Shown here piece by piece: positions 29,425 through 37,264 of a DNA stretch of 62,358 bases (position 1 is its first letter; each line of letters opens with the position of its first letter). This DNA comes from JAVBLG01 sp031553655 (GTDB taxonomy: Bacteria > Desulfobacterota > Desulfovibrionia > Desulfovibrionales > Desulfovibrionaceae), in contig JAVBLG010000001.1 in the NCBI GenBank assembly GCA_031553655.1, positions 1 to 62,358 on the forward strand, in the 5' to 3' direction. The notes below the pieces were generated by a model. It was not told the DNA's origin. It was given only the letters and a program-made list of their open reading frames with translations, and ran no database searches. The translations under genes and the position numbers were made by a program.

Positions 29425-29546
29425 ATTGGCCTCCGCCGCCTTTCACCGGCGGCTCGGCATCGCATGTTATTACGGCGGCTTCGCCGCCTACGTTACGAAC
29501 GCTACGCGTTCTGACGGCCCTACCAACGCACGGGCCGTCAGAGCAT
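29425..29546. repeat. Multi-hairpin dispersed element, family 2, copy 1
   Basis: Four consecutive hairpins: GCCGCC/GGCGGC; GGCGGC-TTC-GCCGCC; GAACGC-TAC-GCGTTC; and TGACGGCCC/GGGCCGTCA with an 11-nt loop. The linker CCTACGTTAC and the loop TACCAACGCAC are nearly identical in the copy at 31827-31952, whereas the stems differ by paired changes. It lies between the convergent ends of rpoC and the VKOR-Trx gene. Confidence 0.75.
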
Positions 29547-29594
29547 TTCGCTCATTTCATTCGCAAAACGCTCTATGCGGCGCAGTGCGGCGGA

Positions 29595-30575
29595 CTACTG
29601 ACACGTTTGGTTCTTGCCGCAGCCGCTTATAGCTCCAGTATCCACCGGAAAGGAAAAGTCCGTACTTTTAGGCGTTTGCGGCTTGGGCAAGGTCGACTTA
29701 GACGGCGCTGACTTGGCTGAGTCCTTGTACGGAGCCAGAATGCCGTTCGGCAGGCCATGGAATTCAAAAAACGGCACCACCTGCGCTCCGGCGGCCAACA
29801 CATGGGCCTTGTTGCACAGCAGCCTGAAGCGCAGGCCCAGCATATCCAGCCATCCGAGCGGGCTTTTGGCCGGCGGGGTTTGCACTGACTTTATGGCTTC
29901 AGCCATATTTGATCCACCTTCGAGAGCCTTGATCATGGCCGCTACTGCCGCCGGATCGGATTCTTCTTCGGCCACGGGATAAAAGGCCACATTAATTCTG
30001 CCGGAAAGGGCAATCACCCCTTCACGGCAAGATGGACAGGACGGAGAAAAATACATACGCACTGCCGCATCTTCCGGCCCGTGCATGGAAAATTGATCCA
30101 CCCCGGCCCGCACCACAGCCCCGACATTTATTATGAAAAGCATCAACCAAATTATCAAAGGGATGGAACGCCCCACATACTGCGACTTGCCCACGGCCTG
30201 CACCCGGAAAGATGCATAGGTAAGGGCCAGCAATACTCCCGCGATCAGACAGGCCGCGCAGGGAGCGGTCAGCAGCAGCAGAAGCAGCAGTAAAATATCA
30301 AGAATCAGGCCTATGGAACTGAGCGCATGGCCCAGCAGCGGCCGCCCCAGCAAGGCCGTGAGCGCCAAAACGCCAAAAGCAAGCACTCCGACCCACCACA
30401 AGGAAATGCCCCATACATTGAAATCCTGATAGAGGGAACACCCGGAGGTGACGCACAGGCTGAGTCCGTTGCCCCAGGCGCTCCAGGCGCAAAAAAGCGC
30501 CCCCACCAGCGAAAGAATCAAGGGGCCGGGCAGAACTCTTCCGGAAACCGGATAGTGGCGGTACATTGAAGCCAT
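29595..30575 (-). CDS. VKOR-like membrane oxidoreductase fused to a thioredoxin-like domain
   Basis: Bacterial VKOR homologs reoxidise DsbA-type partners using quinone. The 326-residue chain has about five membrane helices. The paired loop cysteines are C41 and C46 (LCVTSGCSLY), followed by the conserved VWGISLWW serine/tryptophan region, and the quinone-site CxxC is C106-C109 (PCAAC) in a late helix. After the last helix a periplasmic thioredoxin-like domain carries CPSC (C180-C183). A proline, serine and lysine-rich linker and a short CGKNQTC tail with two more cysteines close the protein. This suggests an all-in-one disulfide-forming enzyme. Downstream of argC, separated by a large hairpin. 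The identification rests on motif spacing. Confidence 0.8.
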   Translation of the reverse strand: MASMYRHYPVSGRVLPGPLILSLVGALFCAWSAWGNGLSLCVTSGCSLYQDFNVWGISLWWVGVLAFGVLALTALLGRPLLGHALSSIGLILDILLLLLLLLTAPCAACLIAGVLLALTYASFRVQAVGKSQYVGRSIPLIIWLMLFIINVGAVVRAGVDQFSMHGPEDAAVRMYFSPSCPSCREGVIALSGRINVAFYPVAEEESDPAAVAAMIKALEGGSNMAEAIKSVQTPPAKSPLGWLDMLGLRFRLLCNKAHVLAAGAQVVPFFEFHGLPNGILAPYKDSAKSAPSKSTLPKPQTPKSTDFSFPVDTGAISGCGKNQTCQ

Positions 30576-30601
30576 ATCTATTTAAACACTCCTCATTTTC
30601 G

Positions 30602-30727
30602 TAAAAACGCGCTTTTTGTTCCCTGGCAAGGAAAACAGCCGTTCCGGTCCAGGGATAGCATTCTTTCCCGTACCCTGGACCGAAACGGCTGTTTGACACA
30701 GTCCAGAGGTTAAAATTCGCGTTTTTA
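30602..30727. repeat. Long nested inverted repeat between argC and the VKOR-Trx gene
   Basis: The outer stem TAAAAACGCG (30602-30611) pairs with CGCGTTTTTA (30718-30727). An inner 22-bp stem with one mismatch is formed by arms at about 30633-30654 and 30673-30694 (AAACAGCCGTT...GGTCCAGGG). It begins directly at the argC stop. It may terminate argC or be another mobile palindrome. Confidence 0.65.
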
Positions 30728-31783
30728 TTACGGCATGAGCGGCGGCAGCATGAGCCCCGCCTCCATCGGCAACCCGAACATCAGGTTGGCATTGGCAACG
30801 GCCTGCCCCGACGCGCCTCGGCACAAATTATCTATAGCCGAAACTATTATCAGGCGTCTGGTGCGCGGGTCAACCACCACACCCAGATCACAAAACATGG
30901 AACCGCGCACATTGCGTGTTTCCGGAAGAAGTCCCTTGGGCATAACCCTTATGAATCCATTATTTTTCCAGGTTTGGGAGTAAATATCATGCACTTCATC
31001 CAGATTCATGTCCCGGCGCAGACGCCCGTAGATGGTGGCCAGAATACCGCGATTCATGGGTACAAGATGAGTGTTGAAAGACAAAGTTATCTCGTGTCCG
31101 GCAATAGCGGAAACTTCCTGTTCAATTTCCGGGGTGTGGCGATGTTTGCCAAGATTATAGGCCTTGAAAGAATCGTAAACCTCGCAGAAAAGGCTGCCCT
31201 GCACGGCCTTGCGTCCGGCTCCGGTTGTTCCCGACTTGGCGTCGATGACCAGATCTTCAGTAAAAATCAAATCATGTTTCAGGGCCGCGTAAAGTCCAAG
31301 AATGGACGCGGTGGGATAGCAGCCTGGGTTGGCGATCAGTGCGGCCCCGGATATTTTTTCAGCCGCAAGCTCCGGCAGACCGTATACGGCTTTGGGCAAC
31401 AGAGCGGCCCTGGCATGGGCGGTTTTATACCACGCCTCATAAACGGCGGCATCGCGCAGGCGAAAATCGGCGGAAAGATCCACAACCCGCAGCCCGGCCT
31501 CAAGCAATCCGGCAGCCAGTTCCATAGCCGCGCCATGGGGCACGGCCAGAAAGACCAGATCGCACTCTTTGGCAGCCAGGTCAATGTCAGGCTGCCCGAT
31601 GATCACCTCGGAACCCGGCAGACCGCGCATAAAAGGGTATAGATCCGCAACAGTTTTTCCCGCCTCATTGCGCGAGGAAGCCATGGTCAGGCGCATGCCT
31701 GGATGAGCGGCCAGAATTCTGGCCAACTCCATGCCGGTGTACCCGTTAACTCCGAATATTCCGACTTTTATGATGTTATTCAT
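30728..31783 (-). CDS. argC: N-acetyl-gamma-glutamyl-phosphate reductase
   Basis: Third step of arginine synthesis: NADPH-dependent reduction of N-acetylglutamyl phosphate to the semialdehyde. I start at the ATG 31783 (GAGG 5 nt upstream) rather than 31801. 351 residues. N-terminal GIFGVNGYTGMELARIL (dinucleotide site), VDLSADFRL, and the catalytic cysteine C155 in NPGCYPTA. KHRHTPEIEQE and FNTHLVPMNRGILATIY follow as expected. The C-terminal DNLCRGASGQAVANANLMFGL is the standard ending. It is downstream of recJ on the same strand but separated by about 200 nt of repeat sequence. Confidence 0.96.
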   Translation of the reverse strand: MNNIIKVGIFGVNGYTGMELARILAAHPGMRLTMASSRNEAGKTVADLYPFMRGLPGSEVIIGQPDIDLAAKECDLVFLAVPHGAAMELAAGLLEAGLRVVDLSADFRLRDAAVYEAWYKTAHARAALLPKAVYGLPELAAEKISGAALIANPGCYPTASILGLYAALKHDLIFTEDLVIDAKSGTTGAGRKAVQGSLFCEVYDSFKAYNLGKHRHTPEIEQEVSAIAGHEITLSFNTHLVPMNRGILATIYGRLRRDMNLDEVHDIYSQTWKNNGFIRVMPKGLLPETRNVRGSMFCDLGVVVDPRTRRLIIVSAIDNLCRGASGQAVANANLMFGLPMEAGLMLPPLMP

Positions 31784-31826
31784 ATTACCTCGCCTTGCCA
31801 TAAAACTTGTTTATGCTCCAAGGCTT

Positions 31827-31952
31827 GTTGGCCTCCGCCGCCCTTATCGGCGGCTCGGCATATGATTTTTATACGGCGCTCGCTGACGCTTCCGCCTACG
31901 TTACGGCCGCTATGCGGCCGGGCTGCCCTAACAAAGCACGGGCAGCCGGCAT
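31827..31952. repeat. Multi-hairpin dispersed element, family 2, copy 2
   Basis: Same order as copy 1: TTGGCCTCCGCCGCC...GGCGGCTCGGCAT, a changed second hairpin, CCTACGTTAC, then GGCCGC-TAT-GCGGCC and GGCTGCCC/GGGCAGCC with loop TAACAAAGCAC. Compared with copy 1, two base pairs in each of the last two stems are changed on both sides, so pairing is preserved. It lies between the recJ 3' end and the argC 5' end and runs straight into the recJ inverted duplication. Confidence 0.75.
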
Positions 31953-32029
31953 CGATTTGTGCATCAAAGATTGGTGTTTGTTACGTTTCACTTCACAAAC
32001 ATCCAATCTTTGATGCGCAAATCGATGCC
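31948..32029. repeat. Inverted duplication of the recJ 3' end forming a long hairpin
   Basis: The left arm (31948-31981) is a reversed copy of the last coding nucleotides of recJ (31995-32029). The stem is about 34 bp with one G-T/A-C position and one bulged base. The recJ stop codon lies in the loop, and roughly the last 12 codons (GIDLRIKDWMFVK) form one arm. No T-run follows. Confidence 0.75.
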
Positions 32030-33721
32030 GCTAACCCCATTATGATTATCAATCTGAACACTGTAAGCAATCTTTATTTTATTTCCCACAGTCAGGTCTC
32101 TGGCGGCCTCGGTATTGCGCCATATTTTTCCGCCGAGTGTTATACCGCTGTCGAGCTCCTGTAAATCCAAGGTGACAAGGTTCCACTGCTGATGAATATT
32201 GCGCTTTTTGACAACCAGCGGCAACGAACTGAAAACAGGTTCGGAATTGCCTGGTCCAAAAGGTTGCATCAGTTTCAATTCATTTAGAAAATCTAAATTA
32301 CCGGCCTCTTTGAAACCTAACTCCGCATCCAGGGCTATCTCAGGCCGCAGGCTTTCGTCACCCACAGCCGCGCGCACTACCTGGTTAAAACCACTCCGAA
32401 AGATTTCAAGCTTGTCCAGCGCCAAGCGCATGCCTGCCGCCTGCCTGTGCCCGCCAAAACCAAGCAGCAAATCGGACAGACTCGCCAGCCCCGCATACAA
32501 GTCAAATGCGGGAATGGAGCGCCCCGATCCTTTTATAACGCCCTGATCTTCGCAGAGTACTATGGTGGGACGGTTAAATTCATCCACTATACGCGAAGCT
32601 ACTATGCCTATAATACCCGGATGCCAATCTTTGCCGTACAAAACCAGGCCCCTTGCGTCCGGCAAAAGAGTTTCCGCCGCTTCCCTGGCTTCGCGGCAGA
32701 TCCGTTCTTCCTCACTTTTGCGCTCCGAGTTCATCACTTCCAGAGCGTCAGCCAAAGGGGCGGCTTCATCATGACTTCTGGCCCGCAGCAGATCAAGAGC
32801 AACCTCGGCCCGCCCCAGCCTGCCGGCGGCATTTATGCGCGGCGCAAGCCTGAACACCACCTGCCCGCTAGTGAGAGTAGCCATGGGATTGATATTGCTT
32901 CGGCTCTTCAAAGCGGCAATGCCCGGCCGGACCGCTTCTGCTATTTTAAGCAGTCCGTTTTTGGCCAGGATACGGTTTTGCGAAGACAGACTCACTACGT
33001 CGGCCAAGGTGCCAAGGGCCACAAGATCAAGCACTTCGCGCATATCGCAACGTTTGCCGCCGGATTCCGCCAATTTGGCGTTAACCGCGCACATAAGAAA
33101 AAAGGCTATGCCCACCCCCGCCAAATCTGGGCAAGGGCAGGAACCTATACGAGGATTGCATATGGCCTGAGCCGGGGGAAGAATTTCGGGAGCAAGATGA
33201 TGATCGCTGATCACCACAGTCATGCCCAGTTCCCGGGCGCGTTCCACCGCCGCAAAATCGCTTATGCCGCAATCCACGGTAACAAGCAGGCCGGCGCCTT
33301 GGGCGGCAAGCTCTTCAATGGCGGGAATGTTGAGGCCATACCCCTCCCTGAGGCGGTCAGGAAGATGGCATCCGGCCTCGATACCATGAAATTCGAACAC
33401 ATCCAGCACAAGGGCCGAGGCGGTTATACCATCAACATCATAATCGCCCCAGACCACCGGCTTTTTTCCAGCAGCCAGAGCGCCTACGATAACATCGGCC
33501 GACTCTTCCACTCCTGCCCATAGACCAGGTGGAGCCAATAGCCGCAGATTGGGCGACAAAAAAACGTTCATGGCTTCAGTACTATCAAAGCCACGCCTCC
33601 AGAGCATGCCGGCCAGAAGCGCGGAAATGTTCAAGCGCCCGGCCCAGGACTCCAGGTCGGGCGATATATCGTCTTTGTTTCTGAAAATCCAGCTCTTCCG
33701 TCCGCCGGGGATACTCTCCAT
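31988..33721 (-). CDS. recJ: Single-stranded-DNA-specific exonuclease RecJ
   Basis: A 5'-3' ssDNA exonuclease used in recombination and mismatch repair. The 577-residue chain has the DHH-superfamily motifs: GDYDVDG (residues 92-98), TVDCGIS, and SDHHL (DHH at 173-175). A DHHA1 domain follows (GRLGRAEVALDLL, GSGRSIPAFDLYAGL, LGFGGHRQAAGM). A C-terminal OB-like domain ends at NHNGVSGIDLRIKDWMFVK. Length is typical. It lies 42 nt downstream of the TPR1 gene in the long minus-strand operon. Its 3' end is part of a long hairpin. Confidence 0.96.
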   Translation of the reverse strand: MESIPGGRKSWIFRNKDDISPDLESWAGRLNISALLAGMLWRRGFDSTEAMNVFLSPNLRLLAPPGLWAGVEESADVIVGALAAGKKPVVWGDYDVDGITASALVLDVFEFHGIEAGCHLPDRLREGYGLNIPAIEELAAQGAGLLVTVDCGISDFAAVERARELGMTVVISDHHLAPEILPPAQAICNPRIGSCPCPDLAGVGIAFFLMCAVNAKLAESGGKRCDMREVLDLVALGTLADVVSLSSQNRILAKNGLLKIAEAVRPGIAALKSRSNINPMATLTSGQVVFRLAPRINAAGRLGRAEVALDLLRARSHDEAAPLADALEVMNSERKSEEERICREAREAAETLLPDARGLVLYGKDWHPGIIGIVASRIVDEFNRPTIVLCEDQGVIKGSGRSIPAFDLYAGLASLSDLLLGFGGHRQAAGMRLALDKLEIFRSGFNQVVRAAVGDESLRPEIALDAELGFKEAGNLDFLNELKLMQPFGPGNSEPVFSSLPLVVKKRNIHQQWNLVTLDLQELDSGITLGGKIWRNTEAARDLTVGNKIKIAYSVQIDNHNGVSGIDLRIKDWMFVK

Positions 33722-33763
33722 CGAATTAATTTACCTGGCCTGTGGCCTGTGTTATATCAAAGC

Positions 33764-34729
33764 CTAAAAACCCTGCCCTGTCGCTTTCTTGGCCGCTACA
33801 GCATCACGTACGGCCGCAGTTTTGGCTACGGAATCCGCCAGCGCGCTGGCCTCTGTTTCCCTTCTGGACAGTTCTGTTTCTCTTCCGAGAATGACGTCCA
33901 CTTCCAGAACGCGTTCCTTGGGAATCAGATTTTTCTTTTTCAGCCAATCAACAAACTTGATCGAATTTTCATGCCTGGGATTTATACTTAGAGCCTTCAA
34001 AAGCTGATCAAGACACTTGTCGTATTGTTTTATTTCAAAAAGAGCCCTGGCCAGGTTCATACGAAGATTTTCGTCTTCACCGTTAAGTTCAATGGCCCGC
34101 TCATAATATTCCACCGATTGCAAATACATCTTGTTCTTGCGCAGGCTGATGCCGAAGTCATTGAAAAGATGCTTGTGATCCTCTTCAAAGGCCGCGTCGA
34201 GTTTGACCAGACGACCGAAAATATCTTCGGCTTTATTGGCTTCTCCTCTTTGCAGATAGGTGAGGCCGATGCCAAAGTTGGCCCGCACATTTTCTTCATC
34301 AACCTTAAGTGCGACTTTATACTCGTATTCCGCAGTGAAATTTTCGCCTTTGGCCCTGTGCGAGTCGGCGTTGTCCAGCTCGCGCTGCAATTCCTGCATC
34401 TTGGGATATACGGAATTCATATAGAATTCCGGTTCCGGAGCGTATTTTTCCAGCAACTCTTCCATGGTTATGATTTTTTTAGGGCCGGAAGGCACATAAT
34501 TGGAATTGAGCGGTTGGCTCATCGCCTTATTGTCATCCTCCTGCTCCACAAACCAGAAAGTTTTTTTTACCGTTTTACGGGTAGTCGTGCCGGTGCCGAC
34601 CCTTAATATTTCCTGCGTGGAAAAAACACCGCGCACCTTTTCCACCCTGGCTCCAGCCCCCGACGGCATGCCGCCAGCTCGTCCGCTGATTATATGTTCC
34701 AAACTGGCAGAGTCATTGCGATTGCTCAT
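33764..34729 (-). CDS. TPR protein (TPR1), paralog of the protein at 38370-39182
   Basis: A 321-residue soluble protein. The N-terminal part (about 30-75) has GVFSTQEILRVGTGTTTRKTVKKTFWFVEQED. A linker is followed by tetratricopeptide repeats from about residue 115 to 255 (FTAEYEYKVALKVDEENVRANFGIGLTYLQRGEANKAEDIF; YLQSVEYYERAIELNGEDENLRMNLARALF; CLDQLLKALSINPRHENSIKFV). Between repeats it has HKHLFNDFGISLRKNK (185-200), a motif also present in the second TPR protein of the same operon. The C terminus is alanine-rich and helical. A scaffold role is likely; the partner is unknown. Located between pyrF and recJ with gaps of 21 and 42 nt. Confidence 0.82.
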   Translation of the reverse strand: MSNRNDSASLEHIISGRAGGMPSGAGARVEKVRGVFSTQEILRVGTGTTTRKTVKKTFWFVEQEDDNKAMSQPLNSNYVPSGPKKIITMEELLEKYAPEPEFYMNSVYPKMQELQRELDNADSHRAKGENFTAEYEYKVALKVDEENVRANFGIGLTYLQRGEANKAEDIFGRLVKLDAAFEEDHKHLFNDFGISLRKNKMYLQSVEYYERAIELNGEDENLRMNLARALFEIKQYDKCLDQLLKALSINPRHENSIKFVDWLKKKNLIPKERVLEVDVILGRETELSRRETEASALADSVAKTAAVRDAVAAKKATGQGF

Positions 34730-34750
34730 ATATAAGGCCTCATACTGGAA

Positions 34751-35449
34751 TTATTCCGGAATCATATCTTTAACTATATTGTCGGCGATACGCGCCGGGT
34801 CAATGGCCATGGTTATAGATCGCCCCACAACAAGATAGTCGGACCCGGCCATAACCGCCTCGCGAGGGGTCATAACGCGTTTCTGATCATTTTGAGCATT
34901 ACCCTTGAGGCGAATTCCCGGAGTAAGGCAAAGAAAATCAGCGCCACATTCGCGCTTTATGGCTTCAACTTCGTGCCCGGAGCACACGATGCCGTCAAGT
35001 CCCCATTTTTTGGCCGATGTTGCCAATTCAAGCGCCAGAGAATTCAAATCGGAATTAAAACCGCCGGGCATGTCGCCCTGGCCGATGCTGGTAAGCACGG
35101 TCACACCAAAAATCATCGGCCGCTGCTTGCCGTTGTTTAGTTCTTCCATGCACTCAACCGCCGCCCGCACCATGGATTCGCCGCCAATGGTGTGTATGGT
35201 GATCATGTCAACACCTATGCGAGACGCAACCAAGGTTGCATTGCGCACGGTCTGTGGTATGTCGTGCATTTTGAGATCAAGAAAAACCTTAAAGCCTATA
35301 GCTCTAAGTTTTATAAGAATATCAGGACCGGAAGCAGTAAACAGCTCCAGTCCGACCTTCACCCACTGAGTATGCCCCGAAAGCCTTCTGGCCAGCTCCA
35401 GGGCCGGACGCGCGTCCGGAAAATCAAGAGCGACAATTAACTCAGACAT
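34751..35449 (-). CDS. pyrF: Orotidine 5'-phosphate decarboxylase
   Basis: Final step of UMP synthesis. 232 residues. IVALDFPDARPALEL at the N terminus contains the first substrate aspartate. The catalytic DLKMHDIPQTV (lysine and aspartate) is at about residue 60. LTPGIRLKG and the C-terminal GSDYLVVGRSIT phosphate-binding region are intact. Overlaps the gmk 3' end by 13 nt, so the two are translationally coupled. Placing a pyrimidine enzyme beside guanylate kinase gives a small nucleotide-metabolism block. Confidence 0.96.
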   Translation of the reverse strand: MSELIVALDFPDARPALELARRLSGHTQWVKVGLELFTASGPDILIKLRAIGFKVFLDLKMHDIPQTVRNATLVASRIGVDMITIHTIGGESMVRAAVECMEELNNGKQRPMIFGVTVLTSIGQGDMPGGFNSDLNSLALELATSAKKWGLDGIVCSGHEVEAIKRECGADFLCLTPGIRLKGNAQNDQKRVMTPREAVMAGSDYLVVGRSITMAIDPARIADNIVKDMIPE

Positions 35450-36066
35450 TTTAAACGATTGCCCTCCAGCATATAATTCAAAAGCGAAGGCCTGATCCTG
35501 GGAGACAATGTGGAGGCGACATAAAAAGACCGCAATTGCTCATAAGCCTTTTCAAAATCGTCATTCACTACCCAGGCGTTGAACCAGTGAGCCTCGCCAA
35601 TTTCTCTTTTGGCAGCCTCAAGGCGCAGGCGCTTGACTTCTTCATTCTCTGATCCCCGATTTTGCAGCCTTTTTTCAAGCTCAGGCAAATCCGGAGGCAG
35701 AATAAACACAAATTTACCATGCGGCAGGGTGAGATGCAACTGCGCCGCGCCCTGCACGTCTATATCAAATATAAGGTCCTGGCCTGCATCGATTCTTTCG
35801 CGTGTGGGCTTCAGAAGAGTGCCGTACAAATTGCCGTAAACCTCAGCCCATTCCGCGAATTCCCCGGAGGAACGCTTTTGCATGAACTCCTCGCGGGAAA
35901 TAAAATAATAGTCGCGTCCGTCGACCTCTCCTGGGCGAGGCGCTCTGGTGGTGCAGGAGACGGAAAAATCCAGCGCTGGAAAATCCTGTAACAGGCGCTT
36001 GACAAGGCTCGTTTTGCCTGTTCCAGAAGGAGCACAGACAACAAGCACAACTCCTTGACGGTTCAT
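35437..36066 (-). CDS. gmk: Guanylate kinase
   Basis: ATP-dependent phosphorylation of GMP to GDP. 209 residues. P-loop APSGTGKTSL at residues 12-21, then SVSCTTRAPRPGEVDGRDYYF for GMP binding, GEFAEWAEVYGNLYGT, the Walker-B-like DLIFDIDVQGAAQL, and the lid region RLQNRGSENEEVKRLRLEAAKREI. Overlaps remA upstream by 4 nt and pyrF downstream by 13 nt. Confidence 0.97.
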   Translation of the reverse strand: MNRQGVVLVVCAPSGTGKTSLVKRLLQDFPALDFSVSCTTRAPRPGEVDGRDYYFISREEFMQKRSSGEFAEWAEVYGNLYGTLLKPTRERIDAGQDLIFDIDVQGAAQLHLTLPHGKFVFILPPDLPELEKRLQNRGSENEEVKRLRLEAAKREIGEAHWFNAWVVNDDFEKAYEQLRSFYVASTLSPRIRPSLLNYMLEGNRLKCLS

Positions 36067-36323
36067 CTGCTCTCTCCTTCTTCCTGGGCAAAGCGCTGGC
36101 TGATGGTTTCCGGCTGAATGGATGAAAGCACCACATGACCGGAATCGGTCACCAAAATGGACCGCGTTTTGCGCCCCTGGGTAGCATCAATCAGCCTTCC
36201 GGCATTGCGCGCGTCTTCTCTGAGCCGTTTCACCGGCGAAGACATGGGACCCACAATGGCCACCACCCGCCCGGCCACCACAAAATTGCCAAAACCTATG
36301 TTAATGAGTTTCTGGGCTTGCAT
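36063..36323 (-). CDS. remA: RemA-like (DUF370) regulatory protein
   Basis: An 86-residue protein of the extracellular matrix regulatory family. It begins MQAQKLINIGFGNFVVAGRVVAIVGP, the family's conserved IGFGN motif, and contains RNAGRLIDATQGRKTRSILVTDSGHVVLS, the conserved arginine-rich DNA-binding stretch. In Bacillus RemA is a DNA-binding activator of biofilm genes and sits directly before gmk, the same order as here. An upstream in-frame ATG (36413) exists, but the family starts at this position; the Shine-Dalgarno is weak. Overlaps gmk by 4 nt. Confidence 0.9.
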   Translation of the reverse strand: MQAQKLINIGFGNFVVAGRVVAIVGPMSSPVKRLREDARNAGRLIDATQGRKTRSILVTDSGHVVLSSIQPETISQRFAQEEGESR

Positions 36324-36382
36324 TACTAGATTGTTTTTAATGTTATAAGTATAATTGAAAATTATTTTGAAATAAGCTCCGC

Positions 36383-37264
36383 TTATTCCAAATTTTGTGC
36401 CTGCTCGCGGCATTTTTCCAATTCATTTTTAAATTCCACCACCAGACGTGAAAGCTGTGCGTCCTGCAATTTGTTGCCGCAGGTGTTGATCTCCCTGAAA
36501 CATTCCTGAAGGGTAAAATCCAGGCGCTTGCCGGCGTCATGCCCGGTTTCCAGAAGATCTCTCAGCCGCTCCAAATGGCTTTTCAAGCGTGACAGTTCTT
36601 CGCTCACGTCAAGTTTGTCGGCCAAGATGACTATTTCCTGCAACAGACGACCTTCATCCGGCTCGTATCCGGCTGTTTGCAGGGCCTCGGCAATGCGTTC
36701 GCGCAGAGAAGACTGCCGTTCTTCCTTGATGCCCGGCGCGCGCTCTTCAAGCAGGGCCAGCCATTCTTCCATGCGCAGCACATGGGAAACAATGTCCGTG
36801 CCTGTGGACTGGCCCTCGGCGCATCTGGCCTCATTCCAATCCTCAATGGCCAGATTAAGTCCTTCTTCCAGGCGCGCGGAAACTTCTTCGTCCATATTGT
36901 CGTCCAAAGATGACCACAACGACGGCACATTGAGCAAAGCGGCATAATCCGGCTCAAAAGCGTCGCCTCTGTCCGAGGCCAGGCGCTCCAAAGCGTCGAG
37001 CATGGCCTCGGCTTCGTCCATATTGAGCGAAGCGGACAACGCCTTGGAAGCATTGCGCCGCAGGGACAGGGTTATTTCAATGCGGCCGCGCCGCGCCTGC
37101 TTGCGTACAATTTTTTCAAGAGCCGGCTCAAGACTGCGCACGGCAAAAGGCAAATGCCAACGCAAATCAAAGTAGCGCCCATTCACACTTTTTATTTCCC
37201 ACTGCTGAATGAAATCATCGTCTTCAACAAGGCAACGTCCGAATCCGGTCATGCTGCGCAACAT
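36383..37264 (-). CDS. yicC: YicC-family endoribonuclease-like protein
   Basis: A 293-residue protein with the family's N terminus MLRSMTGFGRC, the SVNGRYFDLRWHLP motif, and the C-terminal DUF1732 ending DKLDVSEELSRLKSHLERLRDLLETGHDAGKRLDFTLQECFREINTCGNKLQDAQLSRLVVEFKNELEKCREQAQNLE in pattern (long charged helices). YicC proteins have been reported as RNases acting on a small RNA and as stress proteins. AAGGG lies 7 nt before the ATG at 37264. It starts 1 nt before the AMIN gene ends and precedes remA-gmk, an order also found in Firmicutes. Confidence 0.94.
   Translation of the reverse strand: MLRSMTGFGRCLVEDDDFIQQWEIKSVNGRYFDLRWHLPFAVRSLEPALEKIVRKQARRGRIEITLSLRRNASKALSASLNMDEAEAMLDALERLASDRGDAFEPDYAALLNVPSLWSSLDDNMDEEVSARLEEGLNLAIEDWNEARCAEGQSTGTDIVSHVLRMEEWLALLEERAPGIKEERQSSLRERIAEALQTAGYEPDEGRLLQEIVILADKLDVSEELSRLKSHLERLRDLLETGHDAGKRLDFTLQECFREINTCGNKLQDAQLSRLVVEFKNELEKCREQAQNLE

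Noticed and set aside
32447..33523. A 358-codon open frame antisense to recJ
   Set aside because: RecJ motifs are complete on the other strand; the antisense product has no recognisable features.
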